Shown here: in pieces, positions 45,584-59,027 of the stretch
Layout of the letters: every line of letters starts with the position of its first letter
Numbering within the stretch: the stretch's first letter is position 1
NCBI GenBank assembly: GCA_011319805.1
Contig: SJRY01000072.1
Span: 18,193 to 82,192 of the forward strand
Direction of reading: 5' to 3'
DNA from: Macrocybe gigantea
Taxonomy: Eukaryota > Basidiomycota > Agaricomycetes > Agaricales > Callistosporiaceae
DNA length: 64,000 nt
Translations under genes and position numbers: made by a program
Notes under the pieces: model-generated
The model's database searches: none
What the model was told of the DNA's origin: nothing
What the model saw: the letters and a program-made list of their open reading frames with translations, nothing else

Positions 45584-48500
45584 ATGTTCCGAGAGCAATC
45601 TGACGCAGTCAAGCGTCTGTTCGCCAAGGCGTCCAACATTAAGCCATTCGTTGTAGGGAGATCGCCTGCATCCTCCGCCACAGGCAGCGCACAGAACCTT
45701 CCGCACCTAAACCCCGCGTCCCTCCATACGCCTGGCCTGCAGCCCAAGTACAAGGTCCCCCCAGTCCCACATCCGTGTCCGCACGAGCACCTGGCGCTGA
45801 TTGCGGCGAAATCGGGCTTGCTGATCAGACCGCATATTCTTGGGCCGTCACCCGTTGATTCGGTGTCGTACGTCCAACTCTCGTGGGGCAAAGCCGTCAC
45901 GGTTGAAGAAGTTCAGCAACGTGAAGGCGATGGGGTCGATTGGGAAGAGGGCGTGATCGTCTATGGCATCGTTGGTATTCTGGAGCTCTTCACTGGTATC
46001 GAATCTATGTATTTTCTGTGCTTGGCTCCGCGGTTTAACTGACGGATACGTCTCTCTCTCTCGGTGTCAAGCTTCTTATCTCTTGGTCATCACTTCGAGG
46101 ACTGAAGTTGGGAATGGTGCGTTTCATTCGCGAGCCCTTTACTACCGCGTCTCCAGACTGAAGGTGTTCCGAGCATAGTCATCGATGCTAATCATACTGT
46201 ATACGGTGTGAAAGGCGTTTCTGCCATACCCTTGGTAGAAGATCGCGCCCGGACGACTTTGAACACGATAGCGTCTCGGAACGCTATGCTTGCACGCCCT
46301 TCTCTGCTGCCTAAGCATGAGAAAGCGGATTCAGTGTCCTCGGCGGACGTTGACGATGTCGACCCTAACCAGTCCGTTCCTGCAAAGTCCCCCGGTCCGC
46401 GCGTACAGTTCTCACCAGAACCCCAAGTGAAATTCATGTCACCGGTGGCTCAGAACTTTGATGACACCGAGAGACCGTCTTCTCCTCAGTCGGTCGCCTC
46501 TGACCTGTCAACCCCATCTTCGACCGACTCGGGGACGAATTCTTCGATCGCGAAGACGTTGATGTCGCGCTTGTCCTTTTGGGGTAGGCTTTCCAAGCGT
46601 GTCTCCCAGTTCCCTGCGAAAATGGTCGGCCAAGAATCTCTGTCCTCGCCGTCCCCCGAGTCTGCAACTCAAGAGCGGCAGTCTTTGGAAAAGATTATAG
46701 ATGAAGGAAAGGCGGAACCGTCGGAAGTATTGGACTCCATATTGGAAGCTTCGGCGTCTCCGCCGCCAACTACAGAAGACAAGAATTCGGAATTAGAGAA
46801 CAGGATAGTGCGGGAATGCATCAAAGAGTTCACGAAAGCAGGGATGTATTTTGCGTACACGTTCGGTGAGCGGTAATTCTGGCAGGTGGTTCAACAGGGC
46901 ACCACTCAGTATGCGGGCAGACATTACTCGGTCTCTGCAGCATAAGCAGGAGCAGATCGTGAAATCACAAAGAGAGCACGCCCTTTTGGCTGATCTCAAT
47001 GCCTTGCCCTCTCCAGAGTCTGCATCTTCTTCCGGATCAAACAGTCCAGCTGATGGAGCAAAGATTGATGCAATGAGCGAGCCATATCCAACACTTCCTC
47101 TCTGGAGACGGGTCGACAAGCGCTTCTGGTGGAATGAATGGCTATCTCAGCCTTTCATTGATGCTGGCGTAAGCCCTGCGTACCACAGCTCCACCTCCAG
47201 CTAACCATCCGATATAGCTACATTCATATGTCCTACCTATTATGCAAGGTTACTACCAAGTAGCCCAGTTTAATGTCCCTCCAGGGCCAGTCACACACGA
47301 CGACGATACCCTTGTGGATTATATCATTGTTTCTCGCAGGTCGAGGCAACGAGCTGGTCTGCGTTATCAGCGGCGAGGCATCGACGATGACGCGCATGTT
47401 GCAAATTTTGTCGAAACAGAGACTATTATGCATGTAGAGGTAACTTTCTCCATACATGATTCCAACATTGTTGATCTGGAAACTGTACGAACAGCGGCTA
47501 GGTGTTCAAAATATATTCTCCTATGTGCAAATTCGTGGATCCAGTGAGTGTTTGAACCTCGGTAGTAACAGAGTGTGGATCATGATGATATGCTAGTTCC
47601 TTTGTTCTGGACGCAATCTGGATATAGTCTTAAACCACCACCATTGCTTGCAACTGATAGAACACATGCTCAACATCTCGATGCTTTGAAGCGACATTTC
47701 CAACGAATTATTCCCCTTTATGGTCCACTTGTGGGTCTCCTCTGAGTCTATCTTTACAGACCTCATGGTGCTGTAGACTGTTATGAACCTAGCAGAACAA
47801 CACGGCAAAGAAGGCATTATTTCACGCGAATATCGGGAATATATGCACGAATTCGATTGCAAGGACGCGAGGTAGAATTTGAAGCACCGTATCTTTGGCA
47901 TTTTTCAGCTCAAACTTTTACCGCTAGATTCTACGAATACGACTTCCACACGGAGACCAGGGGAATGAAGTGTGCTCATTTTCTTCACGCGCCCGCTCAA
48001 TTTGACCTTTCGGCAGGTACGAGAACATAGGCAAACTCATCGAGTCAATGGACAAGGTCTTTGACTATCAAGGGTATGGCCCGTCAATCTGAGTGCGTAC
48101 AATTTTTGAACTATACTTGTGACCAGGTATCTCTGGATATCCGACAATACAATCATGTCACAGCAGAAGGGCGCGTTTCGCATCAATTGCATTGACTGTT
48201 TGGACCGCACGAACGTGGTACAGGTAAAGGCTTGGTGTATCTTTTGAGGTTCCATCATTCAAATTGTTATAAAGTCAGCTTTTGCGCGGCATATCCTAAA
48301 CAAGCAATTGGGTGCGGTGGCACTCCTGAATCCTCAGGGAGACGGTCGGGCTGAGACCGATCTCGTATTCAATGATGGTGAATGAGGGGTCCCTCCGGAG
48401 AATACTGCATTTTGACGATGGATATTTTTCTCAGTCTGGGCAAACAACGGTGATGCAATCAGTCGTGCCTAGTGCGTAATTGTTCTTTCTCTGTGATCTT

Positions 48501-49954
48501 GAACAAGAGTTGACTTGTTCACAGTGCAGGGACATCTGCTCTCAAGGTCGGATTCATTAATGTCTTGATTGCAAGTTCAAATGACGAGGATGCATCTTTG
48601 ATGGACAGGGCGATTTCACCCGGTAAAGATCTCGATAGCACTGCGTATTGTGAGCGAGCTTACGCTCGCATTTACAGGACAGGGAAGCGGGACCTCAGCG
48701 GTCTGCTCAATGACGGTGTAAATTCCCTCGCGAGGTACTGGAACATTTCGTACAGGTGAAAACTCGCTAATAACAGACAACGGCAGGATGTATTCTTCGA
48801 CGTTTAGCGATTGGTTCTCCCAAGCAGTTATTGACTTTATGTTGGGTTACCGTACTATCTCCGTTTTCTCAGAGTTCCTGCATAAATTGCAGTCGACGGA
48901 TCCTCGGGATCTGATCCGACTGTCCAAGATTCGTGCCGAGGCCATTGCCACTTCGGTCTCGCGGGTGCTTCCCGAGGGCGAACGCCTGCTTTCGGGCTGG
49001 ACTTTGTTCTCTCCGGAAGAGCTGAATGCGAAGATAGGTGATAGGTTCGAGGAAAAAATTTTGCTCTTGGTAAGCGGCCCCACTTCCATTTGATATCACG
49101 CTGTTGAGGTGTTCCTTTTCCTAGTCTGTCAAAGCGCTATATATCATTGTTAGTTCATCCTTTTTCTCAATGGCGTCTCCATCTGATTGTTTTATCTGAG
49201 GATAGAGCTACGATTATAACCTAGAAAAGGTTAAGCTGTATACCCGAGTTCCCCTCGGTGATATCACCGGTATTACCAAAGGTGAGCGCTTGTAATACAC
49301 AAGTTTGAAACATCATGAATTCTCCATTCCGGACAGGGGCGTATATCCTTTCGCCGTTAGAGGAAGCCAGTCGTGATCCTGTGCAGAACGCGGGTTTCAT
49401 CGTCAGGTGGCTCAATTCGCACCAGGTGACGCGAGTGTCGAGCTATTCGGTTCGCAACAGCCTGGACATCTCCAGCCTAGCAGCGACCCTCAGGCGGACA
49501 TCCATCAACCCGAGCGCGCTCATCGCCATGAGCTTTCCGCGAAAGGTGTCTAGGATTCTGACGAACGTGACTGCGCCAGGGTCGGACGTCTCTTTCGCCG
49601 CGTTCAAAGTGTTGCCGATTGATCCTGCGCGGAGCCAGAGGGCGTCTAGCACGGGGGACGAGAGCAGCTACGCGGAGGCGGCGGACGAGTTGAGCAGTGC
49701 CTCGAATTGCAAAGAGGCCGTCGACCTCATTGTCGACAGCATCAGAAGGGCGTGCGAGGACGTGAGTGGGAGCCATGGCAATTTCGTCAGCGAAGACGAC
49801 ATTGTTAGGTGAGCGGACGGCTCTTTTCGTCGAATTGCCGTTGTGCTGTTGCTGATGAGTTTTGAATGGTAGCTTGGCGGAAGCACAGCAGATGACGAGT
49901 GTGTATGCAAAAATGGAATATGGAGTCAAGAGATTGTTGTGGTTGGGAAGTTGA
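45584..49954 (+). CDS. Sac-domain phosphoinositide phosphatase with hSac2-type tail
   Basis: Sac enzymes remove 4- or 5-phosphates from phosphoinositides on cytosolic membrane faces. The start is MFREQSDAVKRLFAKASN. The Sac domain begins with YGVKGVSAIPLVEDRARTT, is interrupted by a Ser/Pro-rich insert, and resumes at LWRRVDKRFWWNEWLSQPF, VDYIIVSRRSRQRAGLRYQRRG and SYVQIRGSIPLFWTQSG. The catalytic CX5R motif is in INCIDCLDRTNVVQ (about 48185-48225), followed by AFARHILNKQLG and the GDFTR-TGKRD junction built from two short introns. The C-terminal part reads LFSPEELNAKIGDRFEEKI, LGDITGITKGAYILSP and a long block (SALIAMSFPRKVSRIL) resembling the hSac2 homodimerisation domain of INPP5F-like proteins. 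It ends KRLLWLGS at TGA 49952-49954. Many short introns, all in phase. Substrate preference is not readable from sequence. Confidence 0.88.
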
Positions 49955-50788
49955 TCTGAGATATCTTTCGATACGTTACAGACCCATAATATTCTTGGAC
50001 GCTCTGGTTGCTATGGGCGTCATACTTGACGACATACGTTACGAAACACTGTATTTGTGTGACTTCACGAATTCGTCGAGGAGCGCTACCTCGACGACTA
50101 TGATGTATGGAATTGGCAATCGAGCTCACTTGGCCGGGCCGGCATGCGCAGGCATCTTAATTTTGATCCGTCGCTGGTGGTATAGCGCCTTTTGATCGAG
50201 GCCGTAGACCTCAAGAATCCCAGTGGCAGTGGGGAAGGAGATGGAGATGATTGTGTTTCGCGTCTGAGCGGCTGTGCCTTGGTTTGCGGGTCCGTTTCAG
50301 CGATGAGGTCTGAGCCAAAGGTCCCGCGAGAGTGCAAAGAAGGTTCAGAGAAGAACAGCTGCTTTGCGACGTCGTCGCGGGCTTTGAACGCAATTATCGA
50401 GATGGAAGCAGTGGATCTCGGACTGTGCTCGTCTAGGACAAAGTACGGCATAGCTTCGTTGGGCGCTATAGGCCTTGACAGTTTCTGCCATATCCAGTTT
50501 TAAAGGGCATGTAGTATCGTGCATAGGATACCGTGGCTGGATTTATGAAGGAGGATCCTCAGGCGTTGAATTGGCAGATGACCGAGCATCAGCAACCGAA
50601 ATCGGATTTATGGGATGAGAAATAAATTGTTGTTTATCCCTTCCTCCTGTCCCGCTACTCCCATGTGGCCTGCAGCCACACTGCTCATCACAGGCTAATC
50701 CTTTTCTGTTTAGCGGTCCCTAATCATCGCCTACATATCGCGCTGGTCGTGAACCTCAACCCTCACCTTCCTTTGCCAACGAGCAGCC
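49955..50788. other. intergenic region, Sac phosphatase to LIM protein
   Basis: About 830 bp. A plus frame at 50192-50503 and a minus frame at 50098-50451 overlap each other; neither has a recognisable motif or splice structure. The stretch just before 50788 is C-rich and probably the LIM gene promoter. Confidence 0.4.
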
Positions 50789-53632
50789 ATGATGGCCTCC
50801 CTTCTCTCTCCAGCCGCTCCCAACCCCCCACGGCTCTCCCAGGTCCTGCCCACCGTCAAGTGCTCCAGCTGCAACCTCCCAGTGCCCCTCTCCGAACTTG
50901 GTGACCACGTTTGCGCCAAACCGCCTCCAGTTCCAACCCTCCCGAAGCCCTCCGTCTCTCCAGCTCAGGCTACGTCGCTCCTTCCTGAGAGGCTCCAGGG
51001 CCGTGTGGCGTCCCCAGCTCCCGCCCCTCGACGCCCTCCAGTCGGTGCCCCGTCAAGGCACTCGCCCCCCAGGCCGCAGATGCCCCCAGTCTTCGCTCTG
51101 CGTCACCTTCCAACGACCGGCTTAGAATAAACACCGCTTCTCCAGGCCCTTCCTCGTTCCAACAGCGTCCGAGCCCGCTCGCCCGCTCTGACCTCGACAC
51201 CGCATCGCCCATTTCACCTCGAGAACGTAACAACAGGAGTCCGGTTTTGAGTCGTCCACCTATCAATCCTGATTTTCGCGCACGTACACCTTCAAACCCT
51301 GACAGCCGCGCAGGCACACCTTCCAATGCTGATCCCCGTGCCCGAAGGCCTTCCAATGCCGCTCACAGTCATCGTCCCCGTGCGCCATCCAATGCCGGCT
51401 CCATCTCCGGCCGCTCCATCGCTGGCCCAGTGTCTCCACATACACCTCGTCCGCCCCCAGTCCGCAATTTCTCGGCCTCCCAGTCGCCCCAGCCCGTCCA
51501 AGCACCTCCACGTCAGACGTCCCACGTTCCATACTCAGAAGCCGGCATCGATACCAAGACCGGGGGCGAAGCTGGCATGGCCGGGGTTGGCAGGCGAGGA
51601 TTCGCTGCCGCCGCACGAGCGGCCATGTTTGTCGGACAGACAGATCGATCGTTTGCCGCCCCACCTGGCAGAAGGCTCAACGCACCAGGTCACCTCGACC
51701 TTGATCCCTCCATTCTCAGTGAGTTCTGATTGTGGCGGAACAACAGAGCATACGCTGACCTTTTTTCAGGGACTGATACACCTCCCCTTTCACCTGCAAG
51801 CTCATCTCACTCGCCAGGTATTTCTCCATTTCCTCAGTCTCCGGGTCCAGTTCCACTCCCTACCTCACCTAAAGCGAACCTGCCTGCCAAAACGCCAGTC
51901 CCACCGACGTCGCCCATCGGCTCGGCTCGCATGCCATTCTTTGAAAAGTTTAGGAATCAACTACCAGGTGGAACTGCGCCTGACGCGAATAGTGTAACTT
52001 CGCATAATACCCCTAGCAGCAACATTAATACACCTTCGACGGCAACTCCACCACGCAATTCTCAGAGCACGATCGGTGGTAGTTTGTATCGTTCTGAAAG
52101 TAGCAACTCCTCGGCTCCCCGTCAAAGTCATGGTCGCGACGAACGTCCGGCATCGCCGAGCTCTGAATCAGAATATGGTCTTGCCTATGCCAATTCAACG
52201 GATTATGAAGATGAAGCCGACGAAGACAAGAAGAACACGAGGAGCAGCAAGGCTAATCCCCCGCCTCCCCTTCCGCTCGCCACCTCAATTTTACGGTCCG
52301 GTTCCACTGCCAACTCAAACCACGTCCGATTCCCTTCAGCTTCCGAACGCTCTGGCATCCGCATTCCGTCCGCCAACAAGGGGCATGATAGAAACGATTC
52401 CGCTAGCTCTCTTTCATCCGTTTCCAGCGCTGGTGATAAGAGAGAGCGAAGCAATTCTGCGCTCATTGCGCACGCTCTTGGCCTTTCTCGTACGCCGCCG
52501 AGCTCGTACGGCAAGCTCGGGGTCCCGGTGCCACGATGGGTGGAAGGACGGGAAGGAGTCTGAGCGGGAGCAGCAGCAGTGGCAGGAGCGCGTACTCCCG
52601 CGGTAGCGGTGCTTTGACAGGTACCGGTACCGGTGTCATGGAGAAGCAGGTGGAGACTTTGCTTGAGGAGGCTTCGAACGGAGATGCCGCCAGTGTCAAA
52701 GGATTGGCCAAGAGCAAGTCAACAAGCAGACAGCGCACCTTTGGGCTCGAGCGCGACAACTCCGCATCCACGGACCATGGCTTGGATGGTCCGATGCCTC
52801 ACCGTAGTAATACCGTCCCGGCGCCTCACTCTCCGGAAGCTCGCTCACCGAAACTGCCAGTGCGCTCAAAGACCAGCAACGAGAAGGTAACCGAGGCCGA
52901 GCGGCAGAAGATCAGGACCAGAAGGAACAAGACCTGCCTCAAGTGCAACAAGAAGATCGAAGACGGCAGATGGGTCCAGGTCGATGCTGGCGGAGTGTTG
53001 TGTGAGAAGTGCTGGAAGGGCATGTATCTGCCCAAGGTGCGTACCCGCTATGTCCTTCGCATAGTATTATTTGTTGACTTTTTTTTTTCCTTTGAACAGT
53101 GTCGTCGCTGTACATTGCCGATAGAAAAACATGCCGTCTCGTCTTCGGACGGGCAGCTCAAGGGCAAATACCATAAGGAATGTTTCAACTGCCATATCTG
53201 CCACGTGCGTATATGCTGGAATTCAGATGAATCACTCTCTTATGCTTGATTCCGTAGAAACCATTTCCCGACAAGTCGTTCTATGTCTTTGACGGGAAGC
53301 CTCTTTGCGCATACCATTACCATGAAGCCAACGATTCGCTATGTGCAGCTGCTCACTGTGGCCAGCCCATCGAAGGGCCTTGCGCCGTGTCCCACGCGGG
53401 AGACCGTTACCATCCTGAACACATGACGTGCGAATACCCGGGACGGTGCAAGGAGATCCTCAAGGAATACTGGGAGGTCGACGGAAGGATGCTCTGCGAA
53501 CGCCACGCGCACGCCAGTAGGGTCGGAAGCGACGAAGAGCGCGAAGACGACTGGGCACAGAGCTCAAAGTCCACCAAGCGCGTGACGAGGTTCATCGATC
53601 TGACGAGTTTGGGCGGGAGCGGTTTGAGGTGA
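50789..53632 (+). CDS. LIM-domain protein (paxillin/Pxl1-like)
   Basis: This is probably a cytoskeletal scaffold at division or polarity sites, by analogy with yeast Pxl1. The start MMASLLSPAAPNPPRL is followed by a small Cys pair (VKCSSCNLPVPLSELGDHVC). A long Ser/Pro/Arg-rich disordered region follows, with tandem (R)TPSNPDSRAGTPSNAD units at about 51280-51350. The C terminus carries LIM repeats: CLKCNKKIEDGRW...CEKCW, then CRRCTLPIEKH...KYHKECFNCHICHKPF, then YVFDGKPLCAYHYHEAND, CAVSHAGDRYHPEHMTC and MLCERHAH. It ends LGGSGLR at TGA 53630-53632. Frame changes at 51005-51057 and 52506-52555 are explained by 53- and 50-nt GT-AG introns, though one-base changes in C or G runs would also fit. 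A clear intron sits at about 53035-53099. Confidence 0.85.
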
Positions 53633-54805
53633 TATGTCTCTTATATCTCGAGTGCGGACATGTATGTCTGGAATACCTCTATCATGCTCATTTTTTCTGC
53701 CGCTTCTTTTTTTCATGGTTCCGCCTCTTCGTTCTTTTCGACTCGACTGCGGTTTGCGAATTTTTTTTCACATTGACAAAGGTCTTCTCACCATTATGTA
53801 TTCGTTCACGGAATCTCGCATCACATTATTTTATTCACTGACCCTGCTCTTATGATGGACTTGATTTTATCTTGACTTCGCTATCTTTTTCTTATGCGCG
53901 CCATTCTTAATAGGTTCGTTGTCTTTTAACATCTTTTCCCCTCTTCCCTTCCTCATATGTATGTTTGTGTACGAATCCGCCCCTCCCTGGATCCCTCCAA
54001 CCTTCCTTGTAAATAGATCCCGGCCTTGTCTCGTCAGTATATACCACGGATTCATTTTTCTTCCCTGTCCGTCTGCCCTTGCAATGTCAGACTGGAGTCA
54101 GGAGTCAGGAGGAGCTAAGCATGCGCGCCTCCCGCGTTGTTCCTGCATATGGAACCGTGAAACCGTGATTCCCGGTCGGCAACTGCGAACGGACATCCCG
54201 ACGCTCGTGTACGCGTTTTCGTCAACCCGTCCATCAGCACGTTCCATCCGGTCACAAGTCAAAAAATCAAATCGCCGAGTGGGGTATGGAGCGCCGAGCT
54301 GGGGAAGGGCTCCATCTTCTTCCACCCCCCCCCCCTGAACCCACTTTCCTCGCGTTCTTCAGATAGCTCGCCTGCGCGAGTCGTGTTTTGGGCATCATCG
54401 GAAGCACACGGAGCTTCTGCCACCGCCGAAAAAGAAAAGGGAAAAAGGCAACTTGGAACACTTTCCTTGCCGTTCGATTCGATTTTGCAACTTTAAAACT
54501 CTAGCTCTGGCTTCTGATCTCCACCCTTCTCCACCTCTGCACGGGCGCGCACAGCTTCGGCCTCGGTTTTTGAAGCTAGCCGCCGGATCCGGCCAGACGG
54601 AGGTAAGTTATAAACCGCCCGATGATGCGATTAGCCTGGTGGATTGCCGCTCATTTCCCTGCCTCCGTTACAAGCAGATCCCGCCTCGTAATCCTACCCC
54701 GCAGTACCCCGCTTTTATTGCATCATTCCCGAGATTGACGAAGAGGCCTTCACGAGTTGTACACGAATATCTAACATCGCGCACGCTTACGGCTGAATCT
54801 ATAAC
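53633..54805. other. intergenic region, LIM protein to amino-acid permease
   Basis: About 1.17 kb. T-rich sequence follows the LIM gene. An 11-C run lies at 54325-54335, and a frame at 54453-54950 overlaps the permease start but looks non-coding. No RNA gene is visible. Confidence 0.45.
54325..54335. repeat. C11 homopolymer
   Basis: Eleven consecutive C in non-coding sequence, likely length-variable and error-prone in sequencing. Confidence 0.8.
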
Positions 54806-57209
54806 ATGTCTGAGAAAGAGAAAAAGGACACGACGCTGGAGAGAGATAACCCGAACGCACAACGAGTGCAGCTGGACGGTCTTTTCGTGCGCGATCAGAC
54901 TCATAGGAGACTCAAAGTTCGTAACCGTCTCATTTGATCTGCGTATTTAGGTGCTACGGTGTGCTACGTTGACAGAATCGCCATATCCAATTGATAGGCA
55001 TTGGAGGTGCGGCTTTTGTACCACATCGAATTCTTTTGAGATATAACAGGCGCTGTAGGGACTATCGGGACAGCTCTGTTCGTGCAGATCGGTTCGGCTT
55101 TGACCAAAGGTGGACCGGGTAATGTTATCCGCTAAGAATGTAGGAAAACTCCGATCTCAATGTTCTTCACAGGGAGCTTGTTTATAGCTTTTGTTCTATG
55201 GTCCACATTCATTATGGCGATCAACAACTGTCTTTGTAGGTGCAAACTGGATAAAATCACAGAATGTCTTTAGCCTGACGCTTTCACGTCTTGCAGCAGA
55301 GATGGTGACCTGGATTCCAATATCTTCCCCATTCGTGCGTTGAATAATTCCTGCATCTTGCATGTCTGTAATTGTAGATGTTGCATCAATCGGACAGGTC
55401 CGGTTCGCAGATCGCTTCGTGGATCCTGCTCTCGGTTTTTGCGCTGGCGTCAATTTCTTCGCGCTAGAGGCAGCACTCGTTCCGTTCGAAGTCGTGGCGG
55501 TCAACCTGGTTCTCCAATTCTGGACCGACAAAATACCAGTTTCTGCTGTCATTGCCATCGTATTGGTCGCATATGCGTATGTTGCCTTTCTGCTCTTTGT
55601 TTGCCAGTCGCAACTGATCTCGAATGTTATGCGAATTTAGAGCCCTTAACATGTTTGCAGTTCGGTATTACGGAGGTTAATTGATCTCGTTGACCTTGAA
55701 AATCTAGTTCATTGATGGAAGTGAGTTGCAGAATCGGAGTTTTGGCTTGCTTTAGGAAAAGTCATTCTCGCCATCGGCCTCATTGCCTTTACTTTCATCA
55801 CGATGGTGGGCGGCAATCCCCTACATGACGTTTACGGATTCCGAAATTGGAATCGTAAGTCTGCTTGGTTTCTTTGCAAATGACTGGAAACTCAGAAACT
55901 TGTCTTATTAGCTTCAAAAGTACCTGGGGCACCGTTTGCAGAATACATCAAGACTGGGTCGCTGGGGCGTTTCTTGGGCTTCTTGGCTTGCTTCATTCAA
56001 GCTTCGTTCACGATAGCGGGTACGTAAGCGTTTATTTTTTTGTAGCTAATGCTTCATCCTGGTTAACCCTTTCAGGTCCTGACTATGTGGCAATGGCTGC
56101 AGGCGAGGCCGAGCTGCCACGTCGCACACTGCCGAAAGCCTTTTACGGTGTATTCTACAGATTAACTACTTTCTTCGTGGTCGGCAGCCTATGCATAGGG
56201 ATCATTGTGCCGTATTCGGATCCCGACCTGCTCAAAGCTCTTTCCGATGCTCGTCCCGGTGCCGGTTCATCGCCTTATGTGATCGCCATGGAACGCATGA
56301 AAATCAGAGTCTTACCCCATATTGTGAACGCGCTCATCCTCACGGCCGTCTTTTCGGCTGGGAACGGATACGTCTACTGTGCAAGCCGCACGCTCTTTGG
56401 CCTTGCGTTGGAAGGGAAAGCTCCTAAATTTTTGAGGCGCTGCACACGAAACGGAGTTCCCATCTACTGTGTCGGCGTAACGCTGGCCATTGCTCTGTTA
56501 TGTGCATATATATGTTCGCTTCTCGATACTTGTTGCAAGTCTCATGCAAGCCAGCTTTTCTCCAGGTTTCGAATAACGCCGCTGTCGTGCTTCAGTGGTA
56601 CGTGCTAACCCACATGTGGATATTACTCGAGCTCAAATTTGTGTCTGGAAAGGTTCGTGAATCTAGTCACGGCGTCGCAGCTCATCAACTACGCCATCAT
56701 ATCCTTTACCTATATTCGTTTCTACAACGTACGTATAAGAAGCTTCAGTCGTCAGTAATGCTTTTTACCACAAGATTTGTTGTCTCTCTCAGGCTCTCAA
56801 GGTCCAGGGAATCTCGCGCGATATCATCCCACACAAAAGCTTTTGGCAGCCATTCTGCGGGTGCGCCGTTGAATTGTTCTATGGTGGGTCTGTTCCTAAC
56901 TTCCTTGAAGCTATTATGCGCTATGTGGGACCTTCACGATGGCATTCGTGGGCGGGTATACGGTGTTCCTGCCTGGCAGATGGGACTTTCCAAGCTTTTT
57001 CTTCTCGTACGCGATGATCGGGATCGTTCCCGTTCTTTTCCTGTTCTGGAAGATTATCCATAGAACCCAGGTTCGTTCAGCGTTGTATATTCATCTTTAT
57101 TGTTGACCACCGAAACGTGTTTTCACAGTGGAGACCATTAGATCAAATCGTGTTTTTTGACAAGGAACGACTAGAGGTTGATCAATACGAAGAAGAGGCC
57201 TGTATTTAG
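54806..57209 (+). CDS. amino-acid permease (APC superfamily, yeast AAT type)
   Basis: This is a plasma-membrane proton-coupled amino-acid transporter. The start MSEKEKKDTTLERDN is followed by VRDQTHRRLK and, over short introns, NRHIQLIGIGG-AVGTIGTALFVQIG, the conserved first helix of the family. Landmarks are GPGSLFIAFVLWSTF, EMVTWIPISSPFVRFADRFVDPALGF, YGFRNWNPPGAPFAEYI, GPDYVAMAAGEAELPRRTLPKAF (the conserved segment after helix 6), PYVIAMERMKIRVLPHIVNA, SAGNGYVYCASRTLFGLALEGKAP and NLVTASQLINYAIISFTYIRFY. The tail is DKERLEVDQYEEEACI at TAG 57207-57209. It lacks the long N-terminal ubiquitination region of some yeast permeases. At roughly 540 residues it has the usual length. Introns are 50-70 nt. 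Substrate specificity cannot be inferred. Confidence 0.88.
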
Positions 57210-57499
57210 AGTTAAAACAGTGCGATAGAGCTTACGATACGAGCATGTACAGGTGCTATTTACGTACTGTGGTTAATTTCCCCCGAGTTCTTCTCAGGAA
57301 AGCACTTATTCGACTGTCCTAAGCCTCTTACGCACATCTTTGCGATTGCCAGTTCTCGCGAAGACTCGGCGCAGGGGCTTGAAGGGCTGGAAAAAGCAAT
57401 AGGATGGTCAAAGGACCTCAAGGCACACAAGCGGCGGGACAGACAGTAGAAATTGAGAAAATGTGTATCATCTCATAGTACAACATTTAGAAGGCAGCA

Positions 57500-58765
57500 T
57501 TATGCAACGGCAGCAGTAGCATCAGCACGAGTACCGACTCGCACGTCGTACCCGTATCCTTCGCCTGGAGAACCTGGAACGTCGCCAGGTCCATCGTAAT
57601 GCAGTTTGGATAGATCATAGTTTCCTGTAATAGTGCAGGTACTTCAGGAACCGTAGAAATGTTCTCGTGCGACGAAACGTACCTATGAACTGCCACCCGT
57701 CTTGCTTGATGTGATAAAGATTGCATGTGTTGCCAGAGAACGCATCTCGATGGCCAGCCGCGTAGATGCTGCGTCGTCCAAGCTCTTGAGCTTCGGCGTC
57801 CGTCAAGTCCCAGCGGTATCCTTGATCCAGGACACCATAAGCAAAGGTGCTGCCCGAACCAACTGAAAATAGGTCGCCCTTCAGCCGCGTGCCATCAGAG
57901 TCAACGTAAAACACTGCCGGGCCCTGGATATGAACAATTTAGCGTCGTTATGCCTCGCCATGCAGCGATATATCTACCGTCTTGTCCCAGCCGCAAATCA
58001 TAGTTCCCTACGGGATATAAAGGATGGTCAAAATGATGAGACGCAGGGGTAACTAGGCTGCCTCACCATACTCAACCCATACCCTTGTAGCTGTAGACAA
58101 GGTTGCTCAAATACTTGCTGGCAGCGGAAACCGAGATACGTTCCCTGTTTCGCAACTCGTGAAGTCGGCAATGGATGCCAAGGTAGGTCTCCCAGTATTG
58201 ACAATCAGCTATGGTGTTCCATTTGATTTAAGATAGTTCTAAGCCATGGCCAACATGCTCACCAGCGCCACCAGCCATGGTACCAAGCAGATAAGGGTTG
58301 ATCTCAATAACCTTTTTAACAGTTCCAGATGCTGAAGCGGGTTTGAATACAGACCCCGAGCTAAACCTGAGGTGAATACTGACCAACATAGCTCCCCGCG
58401 GTTGCTCTCGAATCGACAGCGACGATGACTCCTCCTTGGTATCTGAAAGCTAGTGTCGTCGTCCCGTGTTGGATCTTGATTCTGCAGTTGGGATCGGCAT
58501 GGTCGTCGGTGTGTAATCGGAGGAATGCAGAGGGCTATTATCCAATTCACAGTGACTAGACATCCTGGTCTGCTAATGATCGCGCACTCACGTCTGCAAC
58601 GGCGGGGACGGAGAAATTGGGCACGCCCTTGGCGAGGCTGCCAAACCCAGCCTCCGAACCCCAAGAAAATTCGGAGAACTCTTGATCATCATCGGCGAGT
58701 GCCTGCGCTCTCCTGAGCTTGCTCGTCGCGCTCGTCGTCGAGAAACGATCTGCAAATACGTTCAT
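57500..58765 (-). CDS. PRE2: 20S proteasome subunit beta5 (chymotrypsin-like activity)
   Basis: Beta5 is one of three catalytic subunits of the proteasome core and cuts after hydrophobic residues. The propeptide starts [17 protein letters not shown] and runs to KIQHG. The mature enzyme then begins [23 protein letters not shown], giving the catalytic Thr1, Asp17 and Lys33 region. Later blocks are [78 protein letters not shown] (with Asp and Ser of the active-site frame) and [15 protein letters not shown]. The end is [10 protein letters not shown] at TAA 57500-57502. Six or so short introns. The start at 58765 is the first ATG of the propeptide. It converges on the permease gene. Confidence 0.92.
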
Positions 58766-59027
58766 GAATGGAATTGTTGCTTGTCTAGGGTGACGCGTAC
58801 GGTATGATCACGCTTGGATTACATCTGTTTGATTGCGTCCTCTGCTCCAAATACGCATCCACACGCTTCGTCACGAACAGCTTAGCTATATTACACGGTG
58901 CAAGCAGTACTCCCTGTACATACTTCTGCTTACACCAACAAAACGGTCGCCTTGCGATTTGCCCGAACTTGCATGCCCATTCCCAGTCCTATTTTCTTGA
59001 GCGTTCCATCTGGGTTCAATTTACAAA

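Noticed and set aside
50098..50503. Overlapping frames on both strands after the Sac phosphatase
   Set aside because: No motif, no splice continuation and mutually exclusive frames; a repeated EAVDL peptide alone is not enough.
54453..54950. Plus frame of 165 codons before the permease
   Set aside because: It overlaps the permease first exon in another frame and reads as random sequence.
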